From Aquidulcibacter sp. (GTDB taxonomy: Bacteria > Pseudomonadota > Alphaproteobacteria > Caulobacterales > Aquidulcibacteraceae), in the NCBI GenBank assembly GCA_027532555.1, contig JAPZTJ010000001.1, positions 1 to 64,000 on the forward strand: a DNA stretch of 64,000 nt, written 5' to 3'. The notes below the pieces were generated by a model. It was not told where the DNA came from. It made no database searches and saw nothing but the letters and a program-made list of their open reading frames with translations. This document shows positions 1 to 9,627 of the stretch, one piece after another. The translations under genes were made by a program, and so were the position numbers. Position 1 is the stretch's first letter, and the number at the start of each line of letters is the position of its first letter.

Positions 1-99
1 GCCCTCATCATCGCCCCAATACTCCACCCGAGGCCCGCCTAACCCAACCAGCCCCACTTTACTTCAATCAATCTGCCCCAAAACCCAACATACAAAACA
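1..99. other. Left-edge stretch with no recognisable gene
   Basis: No coding region can be supported here. The segment is pyrimidine-rich and lies beyond the terminators of the efflux operon. A plus-strand transcript from outside the window probably ends just to the right, at the second hairpin. Confidence 0.4.
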
Positions 100-124
100 A
101 AACCCCGCCAAAATGACGGGGTTT
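100..124 (-). terminator. Terminator of the RND efflux operon
   Basis: An 8-bp perfect stem (AAACCCCG / CGGGGTTT) has a 9-nt loop. Read on the minus strand it is followed by a T-rich tract (TTTTGTTTT), as expected of a rho-independent terminator. It lies about 60 bases after the stop codon of the efflux pump gene. Confidence 0.7.
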
Positions 125-137
125 GTCAGCAGTCTGA

Positions 138-161
138 GGGGCCCCAATCGGGGCCCCTTTT
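138..161 (+). terminator. Plus-strand terminator, stem GGGGCCCC
   Basis: A perfect 8-bp GC stem with an AATC tetraloop is followed by TTTT on the plus strand. It would end transcripts entering from left of the window and so insulate them from the convergent efflux operon. The U tract is short, so efficiency is uncertain. Confidence 0.6.
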
Positions 162-182
162 GCATTGACGGTTTGGTCCTGC

Positions 183-3100
183 CTACTCTGCGGCAGCTTG
201 ACTGGCGCGACGTTCGACTTCTTCTTTCAAGGCAATCGCCTTGTCTTCGCTGGTCACCGTGGGGACCTTCGAGAAGAAGCGCTTGATCTTCTGATCCAGA
301 TCATCGATCAATGTGTAGACGGCAGGCACGAAGATCAGACTCAAGACCGTCGACAGAGTCAGGCCACCAATCACCGCAATCGCCATCCCGTGCCGGAAGG
401 CACCAGCACCCGCTGTTGTCATAGCCGCAGGTATCATGCCAGCGATCATGGCAATCGTGGTCATGATGATGGGTCGCGACCGCTTGCGGGCTGCATCGAT
501 CAGCGCCTCATGACGGGGCACACCGCGATGCTGCGCCTCGATCACAAAGTCGACCAATAGAATTGAGTTCTTGATCACGATCCCGATCAGCATCAAAAGC
601 CCAATCATCACCGGTAGCGACAACGGCTCCTTCACCAGACCAAGCGCAATAAATGCACCGGCAGGGGCCAAGAGAATGACCGACAAAATGGTGATTGGGT
701 GCAAGAAGTCTTTGAACAAGAGAACCAGCACGCAATAGATCAACAGGATGCCGAGGCCGATGGCACCGGCAAACTGGCTGAACATGTCGCCCAATTCTTC
801 GGCGTCACCATCAGGTTTCACTTTCACACCAGGACCAGGATTCTTGTAGAAGTCTTCCTTCTGCAATTCTTCCAAGGCGGGACCAAGTTGCTTACCAGGT
901 GCCAAGCCGGACGAGATCGTCACCACGCGCTGCCGGTCTTCGCGGGTAATTCGAGCTTCACCACCGCCGAATTGAATGTCGGCAACGGCACTTAAAGGCA
1001 CGGTTTCACCCGTGGCTGTATTCACCCGCAGCGCACCAATGGCTTCAATATCTGCCCGGTTTTCACGTGCCAGCCGAACCAGAATGGGGATCTGACGCTC
1101 TCCGGCATTAAACTTGGCGAGATTGAGCTCAATATCGCCTGTCGTCGCCAAACGGGACGCATTTGCGATTTCAGCAATGGAGACACCAAGTCGCGCAGCC
1201 TCTTCCCGCTTCGGGATGATATGCAACTCAGGGCGTGTCAAATCTGCAGAGGAACGCAGGTCTACGGCCCAAGGTTTCTTCCGCATCTCATTCATGACAC
1301 GTTGCGTTGCCGCCGCTAGCGCATCTGGGTCGTCTGAGGTCAGATTGATTGAGAGACCACCAGAGCCCCAGCCACCGCCAAAGCGGGCGCGAATGCCGGG
1401 AACTTTGCCAACGGACTTGCGAAGCTCTCCTTCGTAATCCTGTTGAGAGATCTCACGTTCTTTGCGATCGACCAACGAGATGAAGTAGGTGGCGCCGGTC
1501 AAATCACCATTGACGCTTTGCACGACGGACTTGGTTTCGGGGCGATCCATAACGATGCCTGCAACCTCGCGGGCACGCGCATCGGCTTCGTCAGGCGAGA
1601 GGCCAGGCGGCAAGTCGATGCGCATTTGCACAAAGCCTTGGTCGATAGTCGGCGTAAAGGTCTTGGGTGCCAAGCTCAACATCGCAACCGACACGGCCAT
1701 CACGGCAAGACCGACGGCGACGGTTTTCCACCGATTGCGCAACGCCATTTCAAGGAAGGCGATATAGCGTTTGCCTGCCTCCCCTTCATGCTCTGGTGGG
1801 GAACGCGTGAGAATGAAGGCTGCCAAAAGTGGCGTAATCAAGCGGGCAACCAAGAGCGAGAACAGCACCGCAACAGCAACCGTTAGACCAAAGCTTTTGA
1901 AGAATTGTCCAACGATACCCGTCATGAAGGATACGGGCGCAAAAACCGCGACAATTGTCGCCGTGGTCGCAACCACCGCCAAACCAATTTCGTCTGCCGC
2001 TTCTAAGGCTGCCGAATAGGGCGATTTACCCATCCGTATGTGGCGAATGATGTTCTCGATTTCCACAATCGCATCGTCGACCAAGATACCGGCCACAAGC
2101 GCCAGCGCCAGAAGGGTTACATCGTTCAAAGTAAAGCCTAACAGGCTCATGACCCAGAAAGTTGGAATGGTCGACAAGGGGATGGCGATTGCCGCCAAGA
2201 AGGTCGCTCGACCATCCTTAATCACAAAGGTGACGATCCCCAGAATAACCGTCCCGATCGACAGCAACACCGTCTTAGAAATGTGGATACCTGTCGTCTT
2301 TTCAAGCACCCAAGCAAGGCCAACCAAGCTCACGCCAATGATCGCTGCCGCGGCAATAACGGGTCGCCAGCCGCCGAGGAAGACGGCCACCACTAAGGTT
2401 GCCAAGAGTGCACCTTCAAACAAGGTCTCCATCGACATGTCGAAGCTCTCTTGGACATAATCGGTTGGCGTGAACACGGGCTCAATGACCAAGTTCGGAT
2501 AGGCTTTGCGTAACTCTTCGATTTTGAGTTTGACGGCTTCATAAGCTTTCAAAGAACTGGCGGTCTTAGAGCGCAAGACTTGGAACATCACGACGGGTTG
2601 GTCATTGAAACGGCCAATGCCGCGCAATTCACTCGACCCATCGCGTACATCAGCGATGTCAGAGAGGCGCACAACGCGGCCACCATTTAACACGATGGGC
2701 GTATTGCGAAGCTCATCTACCGTCTTTGCGGAGCCCAAAGCACGGATGGTTTGCTCCCCTGCACCTGACTCTGATTTGCCGGCCGGCAAATCGATGTTCT
2801 GACTGCGCAGCGCACGGCTAACCTGTGAGGCAGTCGCCCCGAAGGCGGTCAAGCGGGCGGGGTCCAAATCGACGGTGATTTGACGGCTAGCACCGCCCCA
2901 ACGCTCAACCCGGCCAACGCCTTTTACACCCAGCAATTGACGGTTAAATTCGCGATCAATCAGCCAGGAAATGTCTTCCGCTGGCATGTCAGGTCCACGT
3001 ACGGAATAAATCGCCAGTGGCTCTTGATCATTGAAGTCGATGCGGGCGACTTGCGGCTCATTAATCCCATCAGGAAGGTCGGAACGGATTTGCGACACGG

Positions 3101-3434
3101 CCGCACGCGCATCGTCAACCGCCTTAGAAATGTCGGTGCCGATTTGTAGTTCAACAAAGGTGTTTGAACTACCGGTGACCAGCGTGGTCGACATTCTCTT
3201 GACGCCCTCGATCGAGGCCAAAGCCCCTTCGACCTTGGTCGCAATCTGGTTTTCAAGCTCGCTTGGCGCAGCACCCTGCAGGCCCACGGACACTGTAAAG
3301 GCCGGGAACTCAATATCTGGGTTCGAATTGATCGGGAGCTTAAAGAAGGCCCCGATCCCCATGATCGTCAGCAAGAAGAATAGAAGGATCGGGGCGATCG
3401 GGTTCTTAATGGCCCAAGAAGATATATTGCGCAT
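183..3434 (-). CDS. RND-family efflux pump inner-membrane permease
   Basis: The product is a proton-driven inner-membrane transporter of the AcrB/MexF (HAE1) superfamily, the pump of a tripartite drug or toxicant exporter. At 1083 residues it has the usual length. A first membrane helix at about residues 13-31 is followed by a large periplasmic domain, a block of helices at about 335-540 and a second periplasmic domain and helix block. The segment around LVDDAIVEIENI is the classic acidic helix-4 proton-relay region. The C-terminus is charged. It follows the adaptor gene by 11 bases, with an AAGG-type ribosome site, and is the last gene of a tetR-adaptor-pump operon. Substrates cannot be deduced. 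Confidence 0.95.
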   Translation of the reverse strand: MRNISSWAIKNPIAPILLFFLLTIMGIGAFFKLPINSNPDIEFPAFTVSVGLQGAAPSELENQIATKVEGALASIEGVKRMSTTLVTGSSNTFVELQIGTDISKAVDDARAAVSQIRSDLPDGINEPQVARIDFNDQEPLAIYSVRGPDMPAEDISWLIDREFNRQLLGVKGVGRVERWGGASRQITVDLDPARLTAFGATASQVSRALRSQNIDLPAGKSESGAGEQTIRALGSAKTVDELRNTPIVLNGGRVVRLSDIADVRDGSSELRGIGRFNDQPVVMFQVLRSKTASSLKAYEAVKLKIEELRKAYPNLVIEPVFTPTDYVQESFDMSMETLFEGALLATLVVAVFLGGWRPVIAAAAIIGVSLVGLAWVLEKTTGIHISKTVLLSIGTVILGIVTFVIKDGRATFLAAIAIPLSTIPTFWVMSLLGFTLNDVTLLALALVAGILVDDAIVEIENIIRHIRMGKSPYSAALEAADEIGLAVVATTATIVAVFAPVSFMTGIVGQFFKSFGLTVAVAVLFSLLVARLITPLLAAFILTRSPPEHEGEAGKRYIAFLEMALRNRWKTVAVGLAVMAVSVAMLSLAPKTFTPTIDQGFVQMRIDLPPGLSPDEADARAREVAGIVMDRPETKSVVQSVNGDLTGATYFISLVDRKEREISQQDYEGELRKSVGKVPGIRARFGGGWGSGGLSINLTSDDPDALAAATQRVMNEMRKKPWAVDLRSSADLTRPELHIIPKREEAARLGVSIAEIANASRLATTGDIELNLAKFNAGERQIPILVRLARENRADIEAIGALRVNTATGETVPLSAVADIQFGGGEARITREDRQRVVTISSGLAPGKQLGPALEELQKEDFYKNPGPGVKVKPDGDAEELGDMFSQFAGAIGLGILLIYCVLVLLFKDFLHPITILSVILLAPAGAFIALGLVKEPLSLPVMIGLLMLIGIVIKNSILLVDFVIEAQHRGVPRHEALIDAARKRSRPIIMTTIAMIAGMIPAAMTTAGAGAFRHGMAIAVIGGLTLSTVLSLIFVPAVYTLIDDLDQKIKRFFSKVPTVTSEDKAIALKEEVERRASQAAAE

Positions 3435-3445
3435 AACGACTTACC

Positions 3446-4822
3446 TTATTTCTTGGGCGGGGTTGCAGGTTGGGCGGGGGTGGCAGCTTTAGCCGCAGGC
3501 TTGATTGGATTGATCTTTTCGCCCTCCGCCAAGAAGGCAGAGCCGGCAGTAACTACGAGTGAGCCAGGCGGTGGACCGCTGACCAATTCAACCATCGAAC
3601 CTTCCCGTGCACCAATCGTAACTTTCACCTTAGTGACGGAGTTATCGTTACGAAGAACAAAAACTGAAGCCCCTTCGCGGCCATAAACCAAGGCTGACGC
3701 GGGTGCTGTATTCACGCCACGCGGCTTCGACGAGGCAATCCCCGTCAAAAACACGCCAGATTTCACTGCCGGATTGGGTGCAAGCGTAAAGCGCGCCAAA
3801 CCCGTGCGCCGTTGAGGGTCGATTTGAGCTGGCAAGCGACGCAGCGAACCTGTCACCATTGAGCCATCAGGTGCGTTAAATTCAGCAGGCATGCCGAGGC
3901 TTAAGCGGCTGATCTCAGACTCTGGCACTTCGGCGGCAACTTCCAAAGCATCATTGGCAACAATGACGAACATCGGCTGTCCGGTAGATCCTGCGATCTC
4001 ACCAACATTCACTGAGCGCGAAATGACTTGGCCGCCAACCGGGGCACTAATCAAGCCGTTGTTCTGACGCGAGTTGGATTGGGCTTGCTGGGCGATTGCC
4101 ACTTCGAGGTCGGCACGCGCCGCACCGACGCGGGCTGCTGCTTGGGCAACCGCCTGACGGCGGCCGTCGAGAAGCGCGTTGATATCGCCTTTTTGCGTGC
4201 GCAGACGGGCTTCGGCGGCACGTGCGGCCGCGCGGCGTCCTTCCAGTTGCTCAACCGACAAAGCACCTTCGCCCTTGATCGACAGGGCGCGCTGATACTC
4301 AGCCTCAGCTTGATCAAAGGCAATTTGCGCCGACGCGGTGTCGAGTGCGCTTTCGCGAGGACCGGTCTCGGCGCGGGTCAAATTCTGCCGTGCTGCGGTC
4401 AAGCCAACTTCGGCTTCCGCCAAAGAAGTGCGGGCACGCCGGACTTGCGCGGCCAAAAGCTCGCTATCGGCATTGACTTGACGACCATCGAGCCGGGCCA
4501 ATGCTTGGCCTGCGACGACACGGTCGCCAGCGTCGGCCATGATTTGAATGACACGTGCGCCCGAGGAGGTTGGAAAGACGCGCGCTTCTTGGACGGCTTG
4601 AACTTGCCCTGCGACCACCAGACGACCCGTGAAGTTTTTCACTTCTACCGGCGCGACCGAAACGGCTTGAGGCATCCGACCACCCTCTTTCGCCTTGGCG
4701 TCCGGGCCTGCCTTTTTAGCGTCTTCGGCCTTTTTTGCGTCACCTGAGTTACCGCACGCGGACAGGCCCAACGTTGTGGCAAGGATAAAGGCCAAGGATA
4801 CGGCTTGGATTTTACGCGTCAT
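3446..4822 (-). CDS. RND efflux periplasmic adaptor (membrane fusion protein)
   Basis: HlyD/AcrA-type adaptor of 458 residues linking the pump to the outer-membrane channel. A signal peptide ends in a lipobox-like LSAC, so the mature protein is probably a lipoprotein. After a low-complexity Lys/Ala/Asp linker come a biotinyl-lipoyl half (about 65-110), an alanine-rich coiled-coil hairpin (about 125-245), the second lipoyl half and a beta-barrel domain. The chosen ATG has GGAG six bases upstream. A start 12 bases earlier is open but would contain that ribosome site. The first 11 bases overlap the end of tetR, indicating translational coupling. Confidence 0.93.
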   Translation of the reverse strand: MTRKIQAVSLAFILATTLGLSACGNSGDAKKAEDAKKAGPDAKAKEGGRMPQAVSVAPVEVKNFTGRLVVAGQVQAVQEARVFPTSSGARVIQIMADAGDRVVAGQALARLDGRQVNADSELLAAQVRRARTSLAEAEVGLTAARQNLTRAETGPRESALDTASAQIAFDQAEAEYQRALSIKGEGALSVEQLEGRRAAARAAEARLRTQKGDINALLDGRRQAVAQAAARVGAARADLEVAIAQQAQSNSRQNNGLISAPVGGQVISRSVNVGEIAGSTGQPMFVIVANDALEVAAEVPESEISRLSLGMPAEFNAPDGSMVTGSLRRLPAQIDPQRRTGLARFTLAPNPAVKSGVFLTGIASSKPRGVNTAPASALVYGREGASVFVLRNDNSVTKVKVTIGAREGSMVELVSGPPPGSLVVTAGSAFLAEGEKINPIKPAAKAATPAQPATPPKK

Positions 4823-5483
4823 TAGAAGCTCCAATCGGCTTTTTCGCCGAGTTTTTGGTAGGGGAGGGAATTTGGATTGGTGTCGAAGCGGGATTGAGAT
4901 AGCGCAGAACTAAATTCTTCAGCGCTTGGCCGGCTTCTTCAGCGGTAAAATCATTCATAAAGGTCATGCGCAAGCCCAGACCATCGGCTGCGGCCATCAA
5001 AACCGCCGACGCCTCTGCGGGGTCCAAGGTCGGCTCCACATGGCCCAGTTCTTGGCCAGCACGCAGCAAAGCTGTGATTTCTGTGCGAATTTTGCTCTCA
5101 GCTTCCCGCGCAACAGCTGCAAACTTGGGGTTACGAACGGCCTCTGCCATCAGCTCAGCGGCAAAGGCGGCCCGATTGGGCTCAGCATAAGCTTCGGTGA
5201 ACTTTTCACATAGCTCTGACAGGGCAATGAGGAAATTGTCAGACGCGCGCACTTCGTCAAAAGCCAAAGTTGCCGTACGACGTTCATCGTCGGCCATCGC
5301 AGCAATGATCGCCTCTTTAGAGGGAAAATAGCGATAAAGGCCGCCCGGGCTGATGTTGGCTTCCGTGCAAATCTGATCCATCGACGTCGCATGGAAACCG
5401 CGGCGCTCAAAGCACGCTTGAGCTGCATCCAAGATCTCCCGACGTCTAATCTCAGCTTTCAACGGGTTGACGGTGCGCGACAT
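4812..5483 (-). CDS. TetR-family repressor of the efflux system
   Basis: A 223-residue TetR-type transcription factor. The N-terminal helix-turn-helix covers about residues 15-60 (MDQICTEANISPGGLYRYF), and the C-terminal part is the variable ligand-binding domain. It is the first gene of the minus-strand efflux operon and is divergent from the NodT channel gene. A palindrome just upstream of its start is the likely operator, so it probably represses itself, the pump and the channel until an exported compound binds. The ligand is unknown. Confidence 0.92.
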   Translation of the reverse strand: MSRTVNPLKAEIRRREILDAAQACFERRGFHATSMDQICTEANISPGGLYRYFPSKEAIIAAMADDERRTATLAFDEVRASDNFLIALSELCEKFTEAYAEPNRAAFAAELMAEAVRNPKFAAVAREAESKIRTEITALLRAGQELGHVEPTLDPAEASAVLMAAADGLGLRMTFMNDFTAEEAGQALKNLVLRYLNPASTPIQIPSPTKNSAKKPIGASNDA

Positions 5484-5499
5484 AAGTCCTATTCCGATA

Positions 5500-5515
5500 G
5501 CGAACGTTCGTTCGC
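5500..5515. promoter_or_regulatory. Palindromic operator between tetR and the outer-membrane channel gene
   Basis: GCGAAC-GTTC-GTTCGC is a perfect inverted repeat that also contains the 10-bp palindrome CGAACGTTCG. It sits in the 96-base divergent region, 17 bases before the tetR start and 65 before the channel start. Spacing and symmetry are typical of TetR-dimer operators. Binding by the neighbouring regulator is inferred. Confidence 0.65.
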
Positions 5516-5579
5516 ATTATGCGGCCTTGCTCCCGAGGTCAAGCGGTCGAGCGAAAAAACATCATTATGTGGAGACAGC

Positions 5580-7064
5580 ATGTCTACGTCGGCACTTGGA
5601 TTTCAGATGTCATCCAACAAGAAAAATCTTCGCAGACTTGGCCTAGGTGGCGGTTTGTCAGTTCTGATTCTATTGGGTGGTTGTGCAACTGGCGGGTCAG
5701 TCGGTTTTCCTGGCATGGGCGCGCCCAAAGTTAAGAATCCTGTCGCCGCTCTACCGGATGCATTTCGCGATATGCCACCTGCCCCTGCAGGCGAAAGCGC
5801 GGCTTGGTGGTCGCAGTTTGCAGACCCGGTCTTGGACAAATTGGTGCGCGAGGCGCTTAGCGAAGGCATTTCGGTCCAATTGGCCAACCAACGCTTGATT
5901 GAGGCCCGCAATAATGGACGCGCCACCATCGCTGGTTTTGCCCCACGCTTGACCGTTTCTGGTGTGGCCGACACCGATTATGCGATGGGGGATACCAAAC
6001 TAACCTCCGCGACCGGTGCTGCCGTGGAGCAGCAAACGACTGGGACTGCTGCCTTGCGCGCAACGTGGGAAGTCCCTCTGTTTGGGCGCTTTGGGTCTGC
6101 GGTTTCAGGTGCCAAAGCAAATGAAGCCGGAGCAAGGGCCTCACTTGAAGCCGCCAAGATTGCGATTATTGCAGATCTGGCAGCGGCCTATATTGATTTG
6201 CGTAACGCCCAACAAAGCTTGGCCTACTTGCAAGAAGATTTAGCCCGGGCTGACTCATTGGCAGCAATTGCCGAAGCCCGTGAATCTGCTGGCCTGATTT
6301 CGTTGGCTGATAAGGGTCTATCCCAAGGCCAAGCAGCCCAGATTCGCCAACGCGTGCCCGACGCTGAATTGCGCGTTCGTGGTGCGCTAGACCGGATCGC
6401 GATCTTGCGCGGTGTGGTTCCAGGCTCACTTGATCAGACATTGGCGCCAGTACAAGATTTTGCCTTCCGCTCGGAAGCCCCCCTCGTCGATGCTGTCCCG
6501 GCCAATTTCGTGCGCCGGAGGCTGGATGTGGCCCGTGCTGAGCAAGATGCCGTGTTGCAAGCTGCTGGCGTCGGAATCGCAAGGGCCGATCTATACCCTA
6601 GCCTCTCGATTGTGGGGACAATTACCAATCTTTCTTCCTTGGCTGGAAATCCGTTGGCGCAAACCTTACAGCGCGGCAATACAAGCCCGGCGATTTCAAT
6701 CCCTTTGTTTGACTTCGGGCAAAGACGCGCCAGCTTGAAGACCGCCGACGCACGCTTCCAGCAAGCCTTATTGTCCTATCGCTCCACCACGTTGAACGCG
6801 ATTGCGGAAGGACAAAATGCCTTGTCCGCCTATGGGCAAGCGCAAGCTCGGGCAAAGGCTGGGGTTGATGGCGAACGCGCGGCGCAAGTCCGGTTTGATG
6901 CAACACAAGCAAGCTTTAATGTCGGGCTTGCCTCTTTCAAGGACCGCTTAGAGGCCGAAAGTGCACTCGCCAGTGCGCGACAAGCACGCCTCGCCAATCA
7001 AGCACAACTGAGTGACGCCGCAATTGGCCTCTATCGGACGTTTGCAGGCTCACCCGGAATTTAA
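5580..7064 (+). CDS. NodT-type outer-membrane efflux lipoprotein
   Basis: TolC/OprM-family outer-membrane factor of 494 residues that should form the exit duct of the adjacent RND pump. A hydrophobic signal sequence ends in a lipobox (LLGGC) near residue 42. Two outer-membrane-efflux repeats follow, at about residues 100-290 and 320-490, rich in Ala and Gln heptads. The open frame extends 189 bases further upstream, but this ATG has GGAG at a good distance and leaves a proper signal peptide. A second ATG 27 bases on is also possible. It is divergent from tetR and probably shares its operator. Confidence 0.9.
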   Translation: MSTSALGFQMSSNKKNLRRLGLGGGLSVLILLGGCATGGSVGFPGMGAPKVKNPVAALPDAFRDMPPAPAGESAAWWSQFADPVLDKLVREALSEGISVQLANQRLIEARNNGRATIAGFAPRLTVSGVADTDYAMGDTKLTSATGAAVEQQTTGTAALRATWEVPLFGRFGSAVSGAKANEAGARASLEAAKIAIIADLAAAYIDLRNAQQSLAYLQEDLARADSLAAIAEARESAGLISLADKGLSQGQAAQIRQRVPDAELRVRGALDRIAILRGVVPGSLDQTLAPVQDFAFRSEAPLVDAVPANFVRRRLDVARAEQDAVLQAAGVGIARADLYPSLSIVGTITNLSSLAGNPLAQTLQRGNTSPAISIPLFDFGQRRASLKTADARFQQALLSYRSTTLNAIAEGQNALSAYGQAQARAKAGVDGERAAQVRFDATQASFNVGLASFKDRLEAESALASARQARLANQAQLSDAAIGLYRTFAGSPGI

Positions 7065-7070
7065 AGCACC

Positions 7071-8249
7071 TCAAGCGGACAGTCGCTTGACCAGTCGCTC
7101 CATAAACTCACACCCAGCAGCAAGTTGGGAAATCTCGATGAACTCATCGGGTTGATGGGCTTGTAGGATGGAGCCTGGACCACAGATGACGGTCGAAAGA
7201 CCGCCACCTTGGAAAATGCCGCCTTCGGTCGCATAGGCGACGGCCCGGGTTGTGTTGTCGCCGGTCAAGGCCCGCGCCAAAGCTTCTGCGGCACCTTGTG
7301 TCTCTGGGGCCATAGCCGGAGAGAGGGATCGGCGTACCATGCGTGCCCCACCTTCAGGGGCGCGTGCCTTAATCGAGGCATCAACTTCTGCCACCCAGGC
7401 TGCCACCCGGGATTCATGGACCTCAGGATCATCGCCCACTTCAAAGCGCATATCCCACGTAATGTTACACGACTGGGCGAGAATGTTGGAAGCCGTGCCG
7501 CCATCAATCAGACCGATGGTGAGGGTGGTGCCCGGCGGCTCAAACGGGCTATGTGCCGGGGCATTGGCGCGGACTTCCTCAGCCAGCGCGCGAAGATTTG
7601 CCAAGAGGGGCACAGCCTCCATAATGGCCGAGACCCCTTGTTGTACTTGACTTGAATGCGCGGCCCGGCCGGTGATCTCAATCTGGAACGTCGACAGGCC
7701 CTTTTGCCCGGAGACCACGCCCATATCACTCGGCTCGCCAATAATAACGGCTTCTGGCTTGGCATAATGCTGATTGAGCACCTCTACCAAAGAGGGCGCA
7801 CCCAGACAGCCTATCTCTTCATCATACGACAGGGCAATATGAATGGGGGCGGTCAGGTTTGCGCGGGCCATAGCCGGAGCAAAGGCGAGCGCGCAGGCGG
7901 CAAATCCCTTCATGTCGCAAGTCCCACGGCCATACAATCGACCGTCACGCTCGGTCAAAGTCCACGGATCCGTCGACCAATCCTGCCCGTCGATGGGGAC
8001 CACATCGGTATGACCTGACAAAACAACCCCGCCCGGTGCATCGAGCGGACCAAAGCTGATGACAAGATTCGTCTTTGTGCCATCGGCATTCGGAACCCGT
8101 CGCAGATGCGGCTTCAACGGCGCGACATGGGCTTCAACCCATTCAATTAGAGGCAGATTTGAGTTCCGCGACGTGGTGTCAAATCCCACTAAGTGGGTCA
8201 GAATCTCAATCGTATCGGTCAGGTATTGGGTTTGGGTCATGCGAGACAT
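7071..8249 (-). CDS. argE: Acetylornithine deacetylase (M20 metallopeptidase)
   Basis: Removes the acetyl group from N2-acetylornithine to give ornithine in arginine synthesis. The 392-residue protein has M20-family motifs in order: SGHTDVVP (first zinc ligand and adjacent Asp), GRGTCDMKG (bridging Asp), the DEE-like catalytic segment SYDEEIGCLG, GEPSDM, and a final HQPDE histidine. Length and motifs match ArgE better than DapE, although the two families are close. The gene converges with the NodT gene, six bases apart, and has no other arginine gene beside it. Confidence 0.85.
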   Translation of the reverse strand: MSRMTQTQYLTDTIEILTHLVGFDTTSRNSNLPLIEWVEAHVAPLKPHLRRVPNADGTKTNLVISFGPLDAPGGVVLSGHTDVVPIDGQDWSTDPWTLTERDGRLYGRGTCDMKGFAACALAFAPAMARANLTAPIHIALSYDEEIGCLGAPSLVEVLNQHYAKPEAVIIGEPSDMGVVSGQKGLSTFQIEITGRAAHSSQVQQGVSAIMEAVPLLANLRALAEEVRANAPAHSPFEPPGTTLTIGLIDGGTASNILAQSCNITWDMRFEVGDDPEVHESRVAAWVAEVDASIKARAPEGGARMVRRSLSPAMAPETQGAAEALARALTGDNTTRAVAYATEGGIFQGGGLSTVICGPGSILQAHQPDEFIEISQLAAGCEFMERLVKRLSA

Positions 8250-8304
8250 TCTGCCACGGTCGCAGCGTTTAGGCCAATTCTTTCGTTGGTTAAGTTGATT
8301 TCAA

Positions 8305-8326
8305 GATATAAACATGTATTTATATC
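8305..8326. promoter_or_regulatory. 22-bp inverted repeat upstream of metK
   Basis: GATATAAA-N6-TTTATATC is a perfect 8-bp inverted repeat 28 bases before the metK start, in an AT-rich region. Position and symmetry suggest a dimeric repressor site, plausibly for a methionine/SAM-cycle regulator such as the ArsR-like SahR known in Proteobacteria. No such regulator gene lies adjacent, so its identity is inference. As RNA it could also fold into a weak AU-rich hairpin. Confidence 0.5.
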
Positions 8327-8353
8327 CCCGAAATCGCATCCTGGAGTAGACCA

Positions 8354-9550
8354 TTGGCCCGAGCGTCATATCTTTTTACATCTGAAAGCGTTTCTGAAGG
8401 ACATCCAGACAAAGTCTGTGACCGGATTTCAGACGAAGTTGTTGACCTGTATTTCCGTCACACGATTGCCGAAGGGTTGGACCCTTGGGCCCTACGTTGC
8501 GCGGCAGAGACCTTGGCAACCACCAATCGGGTGGTGATCGCAGGTGAATTCCGCGGCACCGACACCGTTACCGAGGACTTGATCGCGCACACCGCGCGTA
8601 TGGCGATCAAAGATATTGGCTACGCTCAAGACGGCTTCCATTGGCAATATGCCGACATTGAAGTGCTGTTGCATGGCCAATCTGAACATATTGCGATGGG
8701 CGTTGACGCCAGCGGCAATAAGGAAGAAGGCGCAGGCGATCAGGGCATCATGTTTGGCTATGCCACCAATGAAACACCAGAACTCATGCCCGCGCCCATA
8801 CAATTCAGCCATAAGATCCTGAAAGATCTGGCCGATGCGCGCAAAAGTGGCGTGCTGGCTATGTTGGGACCTGATGCAAAAAGCCAAGTCACTGCGCGCT
8901 ATGAGAATGGCAAGCCCGTGGCTGCGACCTCGATCGTTTTGTCGACCCAGCACCTCGACGAAAGCCTGACCAGCGAGGATATTCGCGCAATTGTGGAACC
9001 ATACATCCGCAATGCTTTGGGCGATATTTTGCCAATCGACGCCGACTGCGCTTGGCACATCAACCCAACTGGCAAATTCGTCGTTGGCGGTCCCGACGGC
9101 GATTGCGGCCTAACCGGTCGTAAGATCATTGTCGATACCTATGGCGGCGCAGCCCCCCACGGTGGTGGCGCGTTCTCGGGCAAAGATCCCACGAAGGTTG
9201 ACCGTTCCGCCGCTTATGCAGCCCGCTATTTGGCGAAGAACATTGTTGCTGCCGGGCTGGCTGATCGCTGCACCTTGCAACTTTCCTATGCCATCGGTGT
9301 TGCAGAGCCTTTGTCCATCTACGCCAATTGCGATGGGACAGAGCGTTGCGATCTCGACAAGCTGGAAGCCCGACTACCACAGCTGATGAAACTGACCCCA
9401 CGCGGCATTCGCGGCCACTTGGACCTAAACAAGCCAATTTACGCACGCACCGCCGCCTATGGACATTTCGGCCGTGCACCTGAAGCCGATGGCGGCTTCT
9501 CGTGGGAAAAGACCGATTTGATCGATGGCTTGAAAGACTTGCTCTCGTAA
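8354..9550 (+). CDS. metK: S-adenosylmethionine synthetase
   Basis: Makes S-adenosylmethionine from methionine and ATP. The 398-residue protein carries GHPDKVCD near the N-terminus (ATP/metal binding), the [13 protein letters not shown] loop (about residues 123-137) and the [16 protein letters not shown] phosphate-binding segment (about 268-283). The start is TTG: no ATG lies in frame, GGAG is eight bases upstream, and the encoded N-terminus aligns with the family start. A 22-bp palindrome precedes the gene and a strong terminator follows it. No known SAM riboswitch was recognised in the roughly 100-base leader. Confidence 0.97.
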   Translation: MARASYLFTSESVSEGHPDKVCDRISDEVVDLYFRHTIAEGLDPWALRCAAETLATTNRVVIAGEFRGTDTVTEDLIAHTARMAIKDIGYAQDGFHWQYADIEVLLHGQSEHIAMGVDASGNKEEGAGDQGIMFGYATNETPELMPAPIQFSHKILKDLADARKSGVLAMLGPDAKSQVTARYENGKPVAATSIVLSTQHLDESLTSEDIRAIVEPYIRNALGDILPIDADCAWHINPTGKFVVGGPDGDCGLTGRKIIVDTYGGAAPHGGGAFSGKDPTKVDRSAAYAARYLAKNIVAAGLADRCTLQLSYAIGVAEPLSIYANCDGTERCDLDKLEARLPQLMKLTPRGIRGHLDLNKPIYARTAAYGHFGRAPEADGGFSWEKTDLIDGLKDLLS

Positions 9551-9571
9551 GTCGCCAAGTACTCATAAACG

Positions 9572-9610
9572 AAAAAAGGCTGTCAGGACGAACCTGACAG
9601 CCTTTTTTTT
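9572..9610. terminator. Bidirectional terminator between metK and phaB
   Basis: The hairpin AAGGCTGTCAGG-ACGAA-CCTGACAGCCTT is flanked by AAAA on the left and an eight-T run on the right. It can therefore terminate metK on the plus strand and phaB on the minus strand. Confidence 0.9.
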
Positions 9611-9627
9611 GGAAACGATCCGCAGCT

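Noticed and set aside
4028..4747. 239-codon open frame opposite the efflux adaptor gene
   Set aside because: It lies fully antisense to a gene with clear domains, its product is Cys-, Arg- and His-rich with no motif, and codon-position bias follows the other strand.
8250..8353. Possible SAM or SAM/SAH riboswitch before metK
   Set aside because: The leader is short and its only clear structure is the AT-rich palindrome. No conserved riboswitch core was recognisable by eye.
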